Source: Nymphaea colorata (taxonomy: Eukaryota; Streptophyta; Magnoliopsida; Nymphaeales; Nymphaeaceae). Taken from it: a DNA stretch of 64,000 nucleotides. The stretch covers positions 27,145,315 to 27,209,314 of the forward strand of contig NC_045141.1 of the NCBI RefSeq assembly GCF_008831285.2. The letters run 5' to 3'. Positions 25,777 through 38,026 of the stretch are shown here, one piece after another; positions within the stretch are counted from its first letter, which is position 1, and each line of letters begins with the position of its first letter. The notes beneath the pieces are model-generated. The model was not told where the DNA came from and searched no databases. It saw nothing but the letters and a program-made list of their open reading frames with translations. Position numbers and translations under genes: made by a program.

Positions 25777-27711
25777 GATCATCTCTGGCTTTCATTGGAA
25801 AATTTTCCTCTTCTGTTTGATCTCTCCTCTGGCCAATGCACGTCCCAAATATGGCGAAAAGTGCATATGATTTTCCCTTCTAGTATTTATTGTCTATTTA
25901 GTGGGTCAGATACTACTGTTTGTGTAGTGAAAAGAAAGTAACAATTAATTTTAGGTTTTTCCCCATTCTCTTGTCATACATTTCAATATTCTTTAAAGAT
26001 TGACAAATTCCTAAGTTGGTTTATGCTTGTCCCTCACATAATCCTGCGTTGGAGAGAATGATATTTAAATCCCCTTACTTCATTCACTTTGAAGACATTG
26101 GGAAGTTAATGACAAATTCGGAAGTTGGTTTGTGCTTGGTCCCTGTCATCATCCTGCGTTCAAGAAAATAATACTTAAATCTCGCCTAACTCCACTACCA
26201 CCGAATGAAAACTTTCAGAAGATTAAGGTTACAAATGACACGTTTTGGTGTATTGGCTTGGCATGTTGCGAGATGAGGAGGTTTGGATTACAAATGCTAT
26301 AGCAAATGGTGAACGTATAATCCATGGATAATGCGGCCTACATATGTATACACTCGTAATGAGCTAAGTTCATATTGTATGCCAAAATAAAATTTTATAT
26401 TGCAACTTTTGAAAAAAATTCAGACAGCTAATTTTATTTATTCATTGAATGTTCATTGTTCAGCATTTAATAAGAAGAGGCCTAATTGACAGAGTTGTTA
26501 AGACTTTGTTAACATTTTGCCGAGTTTTATCTGTCAAAATAATTCTATAAAACCTCCTCTTGTTATTTTTTCTTGAAATTGTACTGGCAATTTTATGCAA
26601 AATGGCAGGATTTTCAATTTTTTTGAGTTGTAGCCGTAAGTGCGCAAGTTGGTTTATATGATTTAGAGTAAGACTAATATGGCTGGAACACCTAGGGGCC
26701 TGAATGACGTGCTTCAAACATTCTTTGGTGGTCACCTTCAGAGCTGGTACTAGCTTGTTTGGTTCTATTTTAGGACTCGGGACGGCAGATGACTAGGTTT
26801 TATCTGCTAGAAATTCGTGTACGTTTGGAGTTGGATAAATTTAGTAGGTAAGAAACTGTAAAAGGCGCTTCTTTAGGTGGCACACACAGTTTAACCTGGT
26901 CCGTGCCATTGAAAGCATGGTTCTAGTTGGCTTATAAGCGTGATAAGTGCCTACCAATATTAAACAGATACGTTCAAGGCCCACATCAGGTTAGGTGTTC
27001 TTCCCACATGATTCAACATTTAGTTTGGATGGATCAACTTGTCAGCATGGACAACGACCGTGGCTAACTCCGCATGTCGGTCCAAAACAGGATCACACAA
27101 TACCCAGCTACCGCGCAACCGACCTATTTGCGCGGACAAACCCAATAAAAGGGGAGCAGAACAGAAAATGACCGCCCGTCTTACCGGAACGTTTTCGAGT
27201 TCTGCCTCCAGGTTTCTTTCTAACCAAGTTTTTAGGCATGGTCCGCAGAGTCGCCTTTTCTTCAGCCTTTTTACATCCGTGGCTGATTAGTTTGTTGAAA
27301 TTCTAATTCAATCAATCAGTTGCAATAATTACTTAAATTGTCAAATCCAAACTTGCTAAAATAATACTCGATAAACATTATGACGGCCCATTAGCAAAAA
27401 TAATAGAACAATAAAATCAGCATATATATAGTCCAGCTATCTATTGATTCTGCGACGTGCGTACCAACACACAGCTCAGTCAAGGTGTTAATCTAAGTCA
27501 AGCTACCTGCCAAATTGGTGCACGGGTGTCAGTACAGGCGCTGGAGATTCCCTTCGAGGAAACGAGTAAGGACGCCACGAGAGGAACGAGCCATATACCT
27601 GATATTGAAAGATCACAGTAAAACGAAATACCTTTATTTTCCTCGTCACCTTAGTAAATACAAGCTACATACTGCTCCCTGCAACACGACCAAATAATTA
27701 TTATTTTTGCA
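25777..27711. other. PMT 3' flank and intergenic DNA
   Basis: The 3' untranslated region of PMT probably reaches AATAAA at about 26385. A diverged duplication lies at 26002-26071 and 26110-26181. No frame is convincing beyond that. Confidence 0.5.
26002..26181. repeat. Diverged tandem duplication (about 70-bp units, 38-bp gap)
   Basis: Both copies run GACAAATTC...AAGTTGGTTT.TGCTT...CCCT...ATCCTGCGTT...TTAAATC. They differ by scattered substitutions and small indels. They lie in or just after the PMT 3' untranslated region. Confidence 0.7.
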
Positions 27712-27898
27712 CTCTCTTCCAGTGGCCGAGCCAGACATTCTGGGTTGAAGGGCAACTAATTCAAACAATGTCAGATTATTAGGAGCACCAATATATACAA
27801 AAAAGCAAATGGCTGAGGACATAATTATGTAAAATCAAGAATTTGATGGGGGCAAATGCCAACACCAGCTCACATGGGGATCCACCATTGCTCTCTTC
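27712..27898. mobile_element. hAT-type MITE with perfect 8-bp target duplication
   Basis: A 171-bp element (27720-27890) begins CAGTGGCCGAGCC and ends GGATCCACCATTG, an imperfect terminal inverted repeat of about 13 bp of the CAnTGGnnGAnCC type seen in Tip100-like hAT elements. The flanking octamer CTCTCTTC occurs at 27712-27719 and again at 27891-27898 without a mismatch, as expected for hAT insertion. It has no coding capacity. Confidence 0.85.
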
Positions 27899-28604
27899 CA
27901 GCGATATGACTAACCAGCCAGTTATTTTCACACGTCTGCAAATATGGGTTATTTCGATAAGTGCAAGCAACCAACAGGCTCCTAGTAACGATTTACCTGT
28001 TTTAACATCTCACAACAGTTTGCAATTGTGTGAGTGAATTCCTGTGTATAGGTTAATCGGAATTCAATTCATGTAAATATAGTCTCCAGTGTTTCCACAC
28101 GAACAACCATGAGATTTAGAATCACAATATCATTGACAGATGTAAAATATGTTGGCGAACAAAAAGAAAAGCTGAAGTTAACTATTATGAATTACACTTA
28201 CACAATTCTAAGAATCTGATTCATATTCAAGGCCAAGGAAGCACGCCATAGGCCCCATTGTTCCATCACATGCATTCTAGGAAGCAGTTATGCCAAATAT
28301 GATGGGAAAGCAATTGAAAGAAATCTCGTAGATAAAGAGTTCAATGGGGAATAACAGAACAAGTATACATTGTTCACATAACTTGCGCCCAAATATGCTG
28401 TAAACCTATTTCCAGGATTTCCAGGACTTAACAATAACAAGTTCATTCATTTAATTAGTTGCAGCAAGGCACCTTCAGTCTATTGTTTTCAATGTCCGTC
28501 TTCGATTGCAGCTTTGTTATGTCTTGTGCACCTGCCATCTTCTGCCCTCTACCCATGCTCCAATATGGTTGACCGTTCTCATTAACATGGCCCACCCACA
28601 GGCT

Positions 28605-28725
28605 TCACTTATGAAGAATGCCTTTCTTTAGCAATTTTGGTTTTTTTTGAGAATGGTGCTGGAGGCAGAAACATCAAGAAGCAGTCTTAAACAAGCAAGC
28701 AGCAGCTTATATATATTATATATAT

Positions 28726-28787
<62 letters not shown>

Positions 28788-31700
28788 GCACCTTTTGCCT
28801 TTCTAACGCTTCCTGGTCAGTCCTCTCTTTCCAATTACTCTTCCGAAGTTTGATTGGTCGGTTTCCCACATATTTACCTGCAATAATATGTGTTACAATA
28901 ACCCCTTCCTGAATGCGAGCCTCACAATACAAATATTGTTATTTACCTAACTAACCATGCCCATATTTTTGAAATATATCACAAAGAATTTTCACCATCT
29001 AAGAAATGAATCTTGTAGACAATGAAAATATCCTGGCATATTGAAAAATTATGTCCACACAACTGAGAGCATCAAGTTCTACACACATGCACAAGTATGT
29101 ATGCATATAGAAATGCAGAGAGAAAGAAAGAGAGAGAGAGATACCATTCAATTCTTTTATAGCTTGAGCAAGATCAGAAGGATTAGAAAAACTAACAAAT
29201 CCATAACCTCGAGTTTTTCCAGTCCTTTTATCTCTTACTACCTGCACATGTTTCAAGGTAGAACGATTTAAGAGGCTTTAAAACAGTTCCCAAGCAAAAG
29301 TACTTGTGACAGGAAGTCTCAAGTATGTTCAATCTATTGCCTGCTTGTTAAAGTCGAGATTATTCAGATACAAATAAAAGCCGGAAAGTAACATGAATAA
29401 TTAAAAGAAACTCATTAAAGGATACTGTTCACCAACAAACTAGCTTGCAGAAACAAAATATGTGCTCATTCTACTTCCCATCATTTGGTTTTTTCCGTTT
29501 TTTGTTTTTCCCTCAGTCATTCACTTCGAAGCTAAAATGAAATTTACAGAATCTTCCACTTCTTCATCAGACCACTTACTTCCACAATATAATCACAACG
29601 GGAAGACACTTGTACAGAGTGTGAAAAGTACTGTAAGTCTGTAACATACAAACAACTTTGGGTTGTCCACAAGTTCTTAAAATAAACACCACCCATGGTC
29701 GCCAACAAAGATTTAAACAAATATATAAACAACTGCAGCCTTCGTGATCTATACCATCAGTGATAATGGAAAACTCTCATGATACTGACCACAGCTTTTC
29801 TACAAATTATTCTTCAAGTGCTAAAATTTAGAGACGGTTCACTTGGTTATATGATAGATAATCCAATCTTCATGAGACACAGAGACAAATAAAAGGGGAG
29901 GCACTAGCTTCCATGTCCCCACGATGATAGCTTCCATATACCTCCACTATGATAAGCTATCATCAGGGTTTGGAGGAACATCCACCACAGTCAAAATTAT
30001 CCAAACAGGAGGATAAGCAAATTGATTACAGAAGTATTCAAAAGGATGCTGCCATGTTCAGTATCATTGCCATTAAGGCCATATGACATCATTCTCGCTG
30101 TCTGAACAAAAGATAATAGTAAATCCTTGTGCAGTTTAATACCATGTTCAAGAATAGGTTAAACAAGATTATACATTATCAAGATAGAAATAGGGGAAGG
30201 AATCTGGAAAAGAAGAATCAAAATTATATCATATCTTATAATAACCACTTGAATATTGCTTGTACGCCTTGTCATCTTAGATTATAAAGCTCAAATTGGA
30301 AGACTGTAGCAAGCCCTTTGGCTTGGATGCAACCAATTAAAAGAGGCAAAATAAAAGCTTGACAAAACTACTTCCTGGAGTGACATGTCGCAACTATTTC
30401 TGGAGGCTACAGCAGGCTTTTAAAATCTCAAGGTTATATATGTACATGGATAATGACTAAAACAAGTCATCACTTGTCACAAGGGAGATAACAATTTCTT
30501 CCTTCAAAGTAGAACTATAGATCATTATATATTAGTAAAATGAGACATCATGAGAACGACAAGGATCATCATGATTTTCTGCTGCTCAAGTCCTCCTGGT
30601 ACCCTGCCCATTCAGTATAAAGACTATAAACCATACCTGGCTCAAGGTAGACTCCACAAATGGAGAAACATTTTGTTTCTTCCTCACTAAGGGTAAGTCC
30701 AAATCCCACGTGCATCTAGTAGGTAATGGGAGCCATAAAACTTCTAACATGGCACAAGTTGATGGTAACAATTATATTTGGAAACAAGAAGAAAAATACA
30801 GCTAAATCACATCAAAGAAAGAGCATCTTGAGCTAACAAGCTTACCCTTGCCATGTTAAATGAGGGAAATCTTGAAAATGCTTTTGAAAGAACTTCATCA
30901 TTGACTTCGTTTCCAAGATCTCCACAAAATAACCGAAAGTCATCTGCAACAAATGAAAAAGTTTATAAACGTGGTGCAACAAATGGCAACTAAAGCTCAA
31001 ACTAATGTAGAAGTATAAAGATATGGTTCTAACCAGAAGATAAAATAACATATCAATGAGCACACATACGTGAAGAACACAACATTTTGAAGTTAACTAT
31101 GTAAGCATTACGTGAACTGAACATAAATAACCACATTCACACCAATGTGTTAAGACAGCAGATTGTATTGCACCCAGGAATTTTGCAGTGTATTAATGCC
31201 TACGAGCATGCCGAATCCAGTTCGTATATGCCCAGCCATTTTCTTAAATGATTTCCCATCTGCTTAAACTATTAAACGTACTTTCACTTTTTTTAAGAGA
31301 AAAATTAAAGATCTTCCTATGCAGGAAAAGATGAAGGATAGAGAAAACTATCTATTTAACAAAATGCATAGTATTCCCAAATCCCAAGCTATTCTAAAGA
31401 GCTTATCAAAATTCAAAAGGATTACATTCCTAAGGAGATTTCTTTACCTAGTACCAACATACCTTCCCTTATGCAGGGATACATCCAGGATCACTACTAC
31501 TAGCTTTTTTAATTTCAGTGTTTAACCGCAAAATAAAAACTTTTTTGAGTATACTGAGTCCGGTTTAGTCAATGGCGGTTTTCCTCATATTCAAACGTAT
31601 AGGTTCCCACAGGTACCTCTACTAGAATTGGCATGAAACTCATTATAGAAACCGTATAGAGATGTCAAATATTTAAAAACTTCTCCCAATTGCATAAAAA

Positions 31701-33165
31701 CTCAAAACCATCTATAGGACAAATCCTGTCCGTTACATTATAAATGAGCACAAAAACTTTTTCTTTTAATCATCCTGCACAAAAACTTTTTCTTTTAATC
31801 ATCCTTGCTTCAAACACCAATATCATTCTACAGTTCTTTAAGACCTATGAGTTGCAGTTTGCAGAGAAAAATAAATACGAGAACGAACACGTAAGTATTT
31901 CTAATTCATAGTACGCTTTGAAAAGACATATATTTCAGCTTATATAAACTCGGATAAAGTCGTTCAAAAACATAACTTTTATTACAAAACCATTTTCTCG
32001 AAACCACGTCAAATAAAGAAGCGACTGAAGCTCTTAAGTCGCTGCACACGATTACATGCACCCATTTTTGGCAACTACTGTGAACAAGTCTACCCCCGCA
32101 AACCAGAGTCTTCCATCCACTGCCGTGCACAATTTGCAACCGAACAAACCCGGTGACGATTTCTACTATTAGATTTCTTGTCCTATGCTCGGGATGACCT
32201 TGATAGTTTTATATCCCCTGATACTTTGTCAACAGACTAACAAGAACAAGAACCAAGTTGCGATATATGAACTTTTCATAACCATTTAAAAATCAATCTT
32301 CTGTATAATATAAAATCACCTGTCAGGCCCTGCACTGCTTCTGCTTATTCCAACTACCATTTCTTTTCTTTCTTTCTTTCTACTGCCTTCCTAATGATTG
32401 GAACCACAACATCTCAGTCCGCCGGGACACCAAAAGGAAAAAACCGGACCCAACTCTAAGCAGCCTTGAAGTTTCTCTTGATCTTAATTACGAGAAAAAA
32501 TGCGAGAATAAATGCAATGAACAAAACCACTGAACAGAAAACCACAGGGAAAATGGACAAGGAGATTCTTACTTTCCGGCCAATCGGTAAGGGTGGCATC
32601 CTCCCACGACTGTCCAGCAGCCTTCCGAGGGACCGCCTTCTTCTTCGTCTCCGCCTTGTTCTCTACCTCGCTGCTCGCTAACGCTGCCTTCACGCTCTCA
32701 AGCGCTTCCGGAGTAATCGTCTGGGCGTCCCTCTGAAACAACTGCTGGGCCTTTTGCAACAAAAAACCGCAAACAGCGAACAAATTTCAAATACACATAA
32801 AGTCCACATAAAAGGGTTAAACCAACACAAGATTCTTCAGATACCTGCTGATACTGAGGGAGTGAATAAACGCCTGCTGCTGCCGGCAAAGGAGTCGGCG
32901 CAGGAGCGGGGGGAACGTAAACAGAGGGATACAAGTGCTGCGGGCCTTTCGCTGGTTGAGAGAATTGGGGCACCGAATAGGGCTTCTGGTAGAGATACTC
33001 CGCCGGGTGCTGGGCAGACGCCTCGGGCTTCTGGAGATGGAAGGGCACGGGGAAACAGGGGGCGGGCGCCGCTCCCGCAGCAGGGTCAGTGTAAGGAGCG
33101 GTGGAGTACGCGAAATGAGAGGGATCAGATGGTGTGGAAGATGCACCGGTGGATGACGATGCCAT
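28605..33165 (-). CDS. RBM42: RBM42-like RNA-recognition-motif protein
   Basis: Six coding exons on the minus strand: 33165-32845, 32750-32573, 30943-30846, 29241-29145, 28877-28792 and 28658-28605. Phases close to give 277 aa. The first 107 residues are Pro/Ala/Tyr-rich and disordered. A linker with a KKK-basic patch follows, then one RRM of the RBM42 type split over exons 3-5, with NDFRLFCGDLGNEV (RNP2, about 171-176), DKRTGKTRGYGFVSF (RNP1, about 210-217) and GKYVGNRPIKLRKSNWKERT. The short last exon gives the conserved basic end KKPKLLKKGILHK. Family knowledge: RBM42 is linked to pre-mRNA processing. The last two donors (GTATCT and GTGCTC) are weak and run into CT tracts. Introns 2 (about 1.6 kb) and 3 (about 1.6 kb) carry no gene-like sequence. 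Confidence 0.93.
28709..28789. repeat. Compound TA/GA microsatellite in RBM42 intron 5
   Basis: TA-rich repeats (about 28709-28747) join a GA run (about 28747-28789) that reaches the donor of intron 5 on the coding strand (read there as CT). Confidence 0.9.
29125..29144 (-). repeat. CT-rich tract at the donor of RBM42 intron 4
   Basis: On the coding strand the intron opens GTATCTCTCTCTCTTTCTTT. Only GTA agrees with the plant donor consensus. Confidence 0.8.
31748..31805. repeat. Perfect 29-bp tandem duplication in RBM42 intron 2
   Basis: The unit starting GCACAAAAACTTTTTC occurs at 31748-31776 and, identical, at 31777-31805. Confidence 0.92.
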
Positions 33166-34737
33166 ATCGGAAGATTTCGACGATCGAACCTGATTTGTAA
33201 TTCCACTGAATCTGAAGATCTAGGCTAAAAGTTTCTCTAGGTTTCAGGGAGAGGGTGGGAGAGAGAGAGAGAGATGTGGGGAGAGATGGTGAGAGCAACG
33301 ATGGCGTCGCCGTTATGTTGAAAGTATAGCATCGTTCAGGCGAACCGATTCTTTTGGACCTCGTGATATCTATTTGAAGCCTGAAGATGAACTTTTTATT
33401 TTCAATAACCGTTCAAACGAATGTAAAGAACTAGAGAAATTAAAAGGAGGCGCTCAGTTTTTATTAGTTTGTGTAAACAACTTAACCGAGTGACTCTTGC
33501 ACGTGTTTTCTAATTCTTAATTAAAAACAAAAAAAAGTGCACAGTCTTTCACGAGTTACATTTTTTCTTACGGGACTCAAAATACTAAATAGAAGAAAAA
33601 TATTAAATTGCAAAGACGACGACTTCAAAATTGATTTATGGTTTTTTCCAAAATTTTCTATCTAAAGCAAAAGATATTTTCTACAAATATATACCAATAT
33701 TTCTCTTTGAGAAAGCTAATTGTTTTACAAATTTCTGCTTGACTATTTTATACAACACAAGTTCTTATACAACACAATTTCAACTCATTAACAAGTTAAA
33801 CATACATTCGAACTTGAGCTTGACTATTTTATAAAAAGGTAAAGTTTTGACGGTCTCGAGCTGACTTGATATTATTGTTTTATGTTTGATAAAATAGGTT
33901 GCGAGGGCTTTTAGATGAAGAAATCAGGCCATATAAATTTTACCGACTAATCCACCCAGTCGGCATTATGCTTGCTCAGCGGGATCGACGGAACTCGTGT
34001 TTCTGAGCAAATTTTAGCAAGTAGTCAGTTTTTTGTAATTTTTTAAAATACAAGTCGTTAGACGTGAAGTACTCACATCGGTGGGTATATGTGGATTTAT
34101 GAGCAAAGGAAAGGGGCAGACAAAGAATGATAAGCGGTTTCTTTGCCGCCCAAACGCTTTTCGAGGCGGTCGATCCTTTTTCCCGCCCTCCCCCAAAGGA
34201 CGAGAGAGAGAGAAAGGGAGTAGATCCAGGGGTTTTCGATCTTTCGTCCAGAAGAAATTTGGTGTCTTCTGGTTCATCCGATTGCTGTGGCGGTGGAGAG
34301 AGGCACCACCGAGAGCTCATAACGGAGATAGCGAAGGACGGCTGATGACGCCTTTAGGTAACCCTAGCGTCTGCTTTTTTTGTTTTATTCTCTCCGTCTC
34401 ATTCCGTTCTTAAACATATGAAACAGACTGATTTTCATCTGTTACTGCATTCCCTAAGGAAAACGCCGTAGATTTGATATTCTCATTTGTTACGTTTGTC
34501 TAAGTCGGATATTACATCAAACATGAGTAAGGTCATTCAACGTTAATTTTTTCCATTTTATTTGTCTTCTTATTGTGGATTTAAATTTCTTTCATATTCA
34601 TTTGCAGTGCAAGTCTAACTGGAAATTAATTGCAAAATTTTTAAGGTTTAGATAGTTGCTCTCAAACCTATTCTACCGGATATCTGAGTATACATGGAAT
34701 ATTATGAGAAAGAGAAGAGAAACAACAAGTAGAATTA
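33166..34737. other. RBM42 leader and AT-rich intergenic DNA
   Basis: The leader next to 33166 contains a GA/CT tract at about 33255-33275. A G/A-rich exon-like patch at about 34140-34353 (+) has open frames and ends at a GTAACC donor (GT at 34354), but I found no downstream exon and no recognisable protein. It may be the orphan first exon of a gene broken by the transposons that follow. Confidence 0.4.
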
Positions 34738-35730
34738 CTAAATTACAATTATGAAAGATAAATTAAACTTTTTTGAGTGCAATACCTGGACACGTTGTTG
34801 TTCTGTTCCAAATGGCTGCATTTCTTCTACGACACTTTGACAATTCTTGTACATTTCATTTTCCTGGTGAATGACATCTTGTTTATCGGGGATTAATGCC
34901 TCAGTGTAATGCAACAAACCCTTGTCAACTTCTCTATTCATCTTTTAAGTGTCATATGTTTCAATGTCCTGGTGAACAACATCTTGTATATCAGGAGTAA
35001 TGCCTCTGTGTAATCCAGCAAACCCTTGTTAACTTCTCTATTCATCTTTAAGTGTTAATATCTCAATGTGGGATTTAAGTAACATGTTGCTGCATAAAGG
35101 GCATAATGAACTTGAAAAGTTCATCTATCATTTATAATATTCTAATATAGGCATATATAACCTTTTTTTCCCCTGAGGTTCTCTGTGGTACACTTTTTTG
35201 CTTTGTTTATAGCTTTATAGAGTTATCTCATGGCAGACCTATCTTCATTATCAACCAACCTTAGGACTTTCATCAAAGGTAACTTGATTTTTTAATAATC
35301 TAACATATACTCAAGATTCTTTTGAAACAATACCACAATTTTACTTGACTTTCTCTTATTAGCAGATGGAAACATAACCTGTTCATCACCCCAGAGCATC
35401 TGCCTCATAGCATTTTTTCTATTTCACTATACTCTGCATTGTGAAAACATCTATAGTAAATCTAGCTTGTGCAAGCCAGATAAGTTCGCTTCCATGTGTA
35501 TATGTTCTCATCAAACTCAATACATAAACATAATTATGAATGTATTCTATAATCTGTTGGCATTATTTAACTGTTCATTTAATCTCATCTGCCTCACTAA
35601 AATCCTCAAGTATAAGATTGATGCAATGTAATGGAATTCAAAAGGATGACTCATACTTTGAAACCTACAATCTATTGCAGTTCTATAATTTGCTGCATTG
35701 TCTTTGAGAAATTGCACAGTATCCAAAATC
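34738..35730 (-). pseudogene. Decayed hAT (DUF659-type) transposase
   Basis: Translating the minus strand through stops and frame changes gives family hallmarks in order. At about 35730-35640 is a VQFLKDNAANYRTA segment (DUF659 region). At about 35400-35150 is a segment ending LPLMKVLRLVDNEDRSAMR then LYKAINKAK. At about 35130-35080 is VHYALYAATCYLNP. At about 34940-34790 is an NREVDKGLLHYTEALIPD...YKNC segment ending at a GTATTG donor. These match the middle and C-terminal half of plant hAT transposases. Many in-frame stops and frameshifts show it is dead. The ends of the element were not found. Confidence 0.75.
34862..35054. repeat. Direct duplication inside the hAT transposase relic
   Basis: About 90 bp at 34862-34951 is repeated with roughly 85% identity at 34967-35054 (shared words TCCTGGTGAA, ACATCTTGT, CAAACCCTTGT, AACTTCTCTATTCATCTTT). 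On the minus strand both copies encode the NREV-KGLL-YTEAL segment, so a piece of the gene was duplicated in tandem. Confidence 0.85.
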
Positions 35731-36311
35731 TTTTACAACACCGAAAGCGCAAAATAAAATGTCAACAATCTTAGTCACAAATATTGTGATAGTTTCAAAA
35801 TATTGCAATATTAACTGTAAAAATGAGAAAAACCAAAGCATGAAAAAAATTGCATTTTTTTGAAAAACGTTTCTGCTTTTTTTTTTTGCATTTTCACATT
35901 TTTTTTCACAGTAATATCATCATGGGTTCAATTTAAACAAACCAAATGATTTATCATCATTAAGGCATTTTGTTGTCAGGTTGGCTATTTTTTATTTCTT
36001 ATTAGTTTGCCCATAATTTCTTTTTATATAATTTTTAAAATTTTTATATGTTTTAAAATTTGCCAAAATTTTCTTCATCGTTCCTCCCTATCAAATAAAC
36101 TCTACACATTCCTTGATGACAAGGATGATGTTAGTGAAAGTGCAAGCCACCTCAAGCCCAAGCTGCAACTAGTAGCCCGCTTTCTCCACTTGGCATGCTG
36201 AAGCATGAGCTGGTCACACGTGAGCAGGAGTCAGCCACATGCCAAAGCATTGTTGATGAGGACGTCGATCTTACCGAATGTTCCCCATGCCAGTAGGAAA
36301 ACAAATTTGCC

Positions 36312-37259
36312 AAAAATACCAATGTTGTAAAAAGCGTATAGTAAGCTGTATCGGTCAGGCTAATAGATACACTGTATCGTAAAGTATCGTATGTGTATTT
36401 TAAATTTATTTTTTAATAAAAAAAGTAAAAAATAGAGAAAAATAAAATAAATCAAGAAAAATAAAAAACTATGTTTTTTTAATGAAAAACATGTTATACA
36501 CAATGGCAGGCTTATTATAGGTATGAAGTTACTTCACAAACATTAATAAGTGGTCATAATATCATATAGCAACACAACATGAACTAAGACATCAAGAAAC
36601 ATAATTTATAAGATGATCTACATAATAACTCATAAGTCATAAGATCCATAACACATCAAAAACCAAGTTTTACGTGCACTATACATCACATCACAAGACA
36701 TAATTTTTATGTTAATGCAAATAACAAATGAAAACAACTTCACTCATGATCTTTATCATCTCATTCTCATTTTCATCTTTCGTAGAAGATATAAACCCTC
36801 TCTATCTAAACAAGAATCAATCATCCATGCACAAACTGCCCTCAAATTGATGATTTCATGGTGAAACTGATTATTCTTTTTGCAAATTGCCACAATCTCC
36901 CCCTTCTTCAACTATTAGATATGTTTAGAAATGAAGAGTGAGGCAAGTTTCAAAAATTAGTTTGAAAAAGGGTGGTTTTAACCCCATATTTTTCAAAATA
37001 GACATGTATCGTGCGATACGGGGTGTATCGCCATGTATCTTACGATACAGGTTGTGTATCGCACGATACATGCGAGAGTGTATCGCCCTGTATCGTACGA
37101 TACAGGCTGTGTATTGCACGATACATGTGAGACACATACGATACACCCCCTATTTGCGATACAGGTGGTGTATCATATCGTAAATTTAAAACGATATGAT
37201 ACGTACGTATCATAAGATACGGCCCCGTATCGTACGATACGTACAACACTGGAAAATAC
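36312..37259 (-). mobile_element. Non-autonomous hAT element A
   Basis: A 932-bp element (36320-37251). The left end is CAATGTTGTAAAAAGCGTAT; the right end read inversely is CAGTGTTGTACGTATCGTAC. The flanking octamers AAAAATAC (36312-36319) and GAAAATAC (37252-37259) match at 7 of 8 bases. Its right part (37005-37246) is an array of near-palindromic units. By comparison with elements B and C its transposase-like orientation is minus. It carries no frame of note apart from a faint acidic tail. Confidence 0.75.
37005..37246. repeat. Array of near-palindromic GTATCGnnCGATAC units
   Basis: At least nine partial or complete copies of a palindromic word of the type GTATCGTACGATAC or GTATCGCACGATAC are packed in about 240 bp, separated by GGTGT, GGCTGT or TGCGAGA-type spacers. 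It forms the subterminal region of element A. Weaker copies appear at the ends of elements B and C. Confidence 0.85.
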
Positions 37260-38026
37260 TAAAGAAAAACCTCGTCAATGAAAGCTGAGAATGATATTTT
37301 TGACTATGCTTTGGAGTATCTAACAGATCAATATATTTTGAAACCATAATATATTTAGGATAATACATATACAAGAACATTGGTCAACGTTTTGTCCTTA
37401 TGTTAGTCCATCCATCTGCCGTGACACAGTTCTTTGTATCTTTTGATTGCTTTAACTCTTTATCGCAATATGTTCTTACCTCTCAACCAATGTTATCCGT
37501 ATCATATGACAAAATGTATATGTTTGAAAAACCTGTATGTTATGGCTTCGATACATGGTACGCTCATATATTGGGGGGGAGCATCATGCATATCATACTG
37601 TATCATTGTAAGAAGCTGTATCATACAACACATACAATAGGGGGTCATACGTACAATACTCCCTGTATCGTACAATGTGGGTAAAAATTAAAAAAGTGGC
37701 ACAAGCCCACTTTTTTGTGTTCGAAAACTGAAACTCTCCCTCCCTCTTCCTAAATTTCTCTAAGAGATGTGGGAGGGAGATATTTTGTCAGTTTTCAAAA
37801 AAAAAAACTGCCTATTTAAATGAGAAATCATTGATTTGGTGGAGAGCTAATTGGTGGAAGAGAAGGTTTGCTCACGGAAATGGGTGAGAGCATGAATCTT
37901 GCTTGAAGAAAGAAGGCTTTTTTAGGCTTCTAGCACAAAAGAGGTATAAGATTTCTCATTTTCATCATTGATTTCTGTTGTTTTCCACAATCAAACATAT
38001 GTTTTTAGCTTTTTGTTTGTTTTGTG

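Noticed and set aside
33976-34320. Minus-strand frames of 87-114 codons over the exon-like patch
   Set aside because: They are shadows of a GC-richer stretch, with no domain and no start context.
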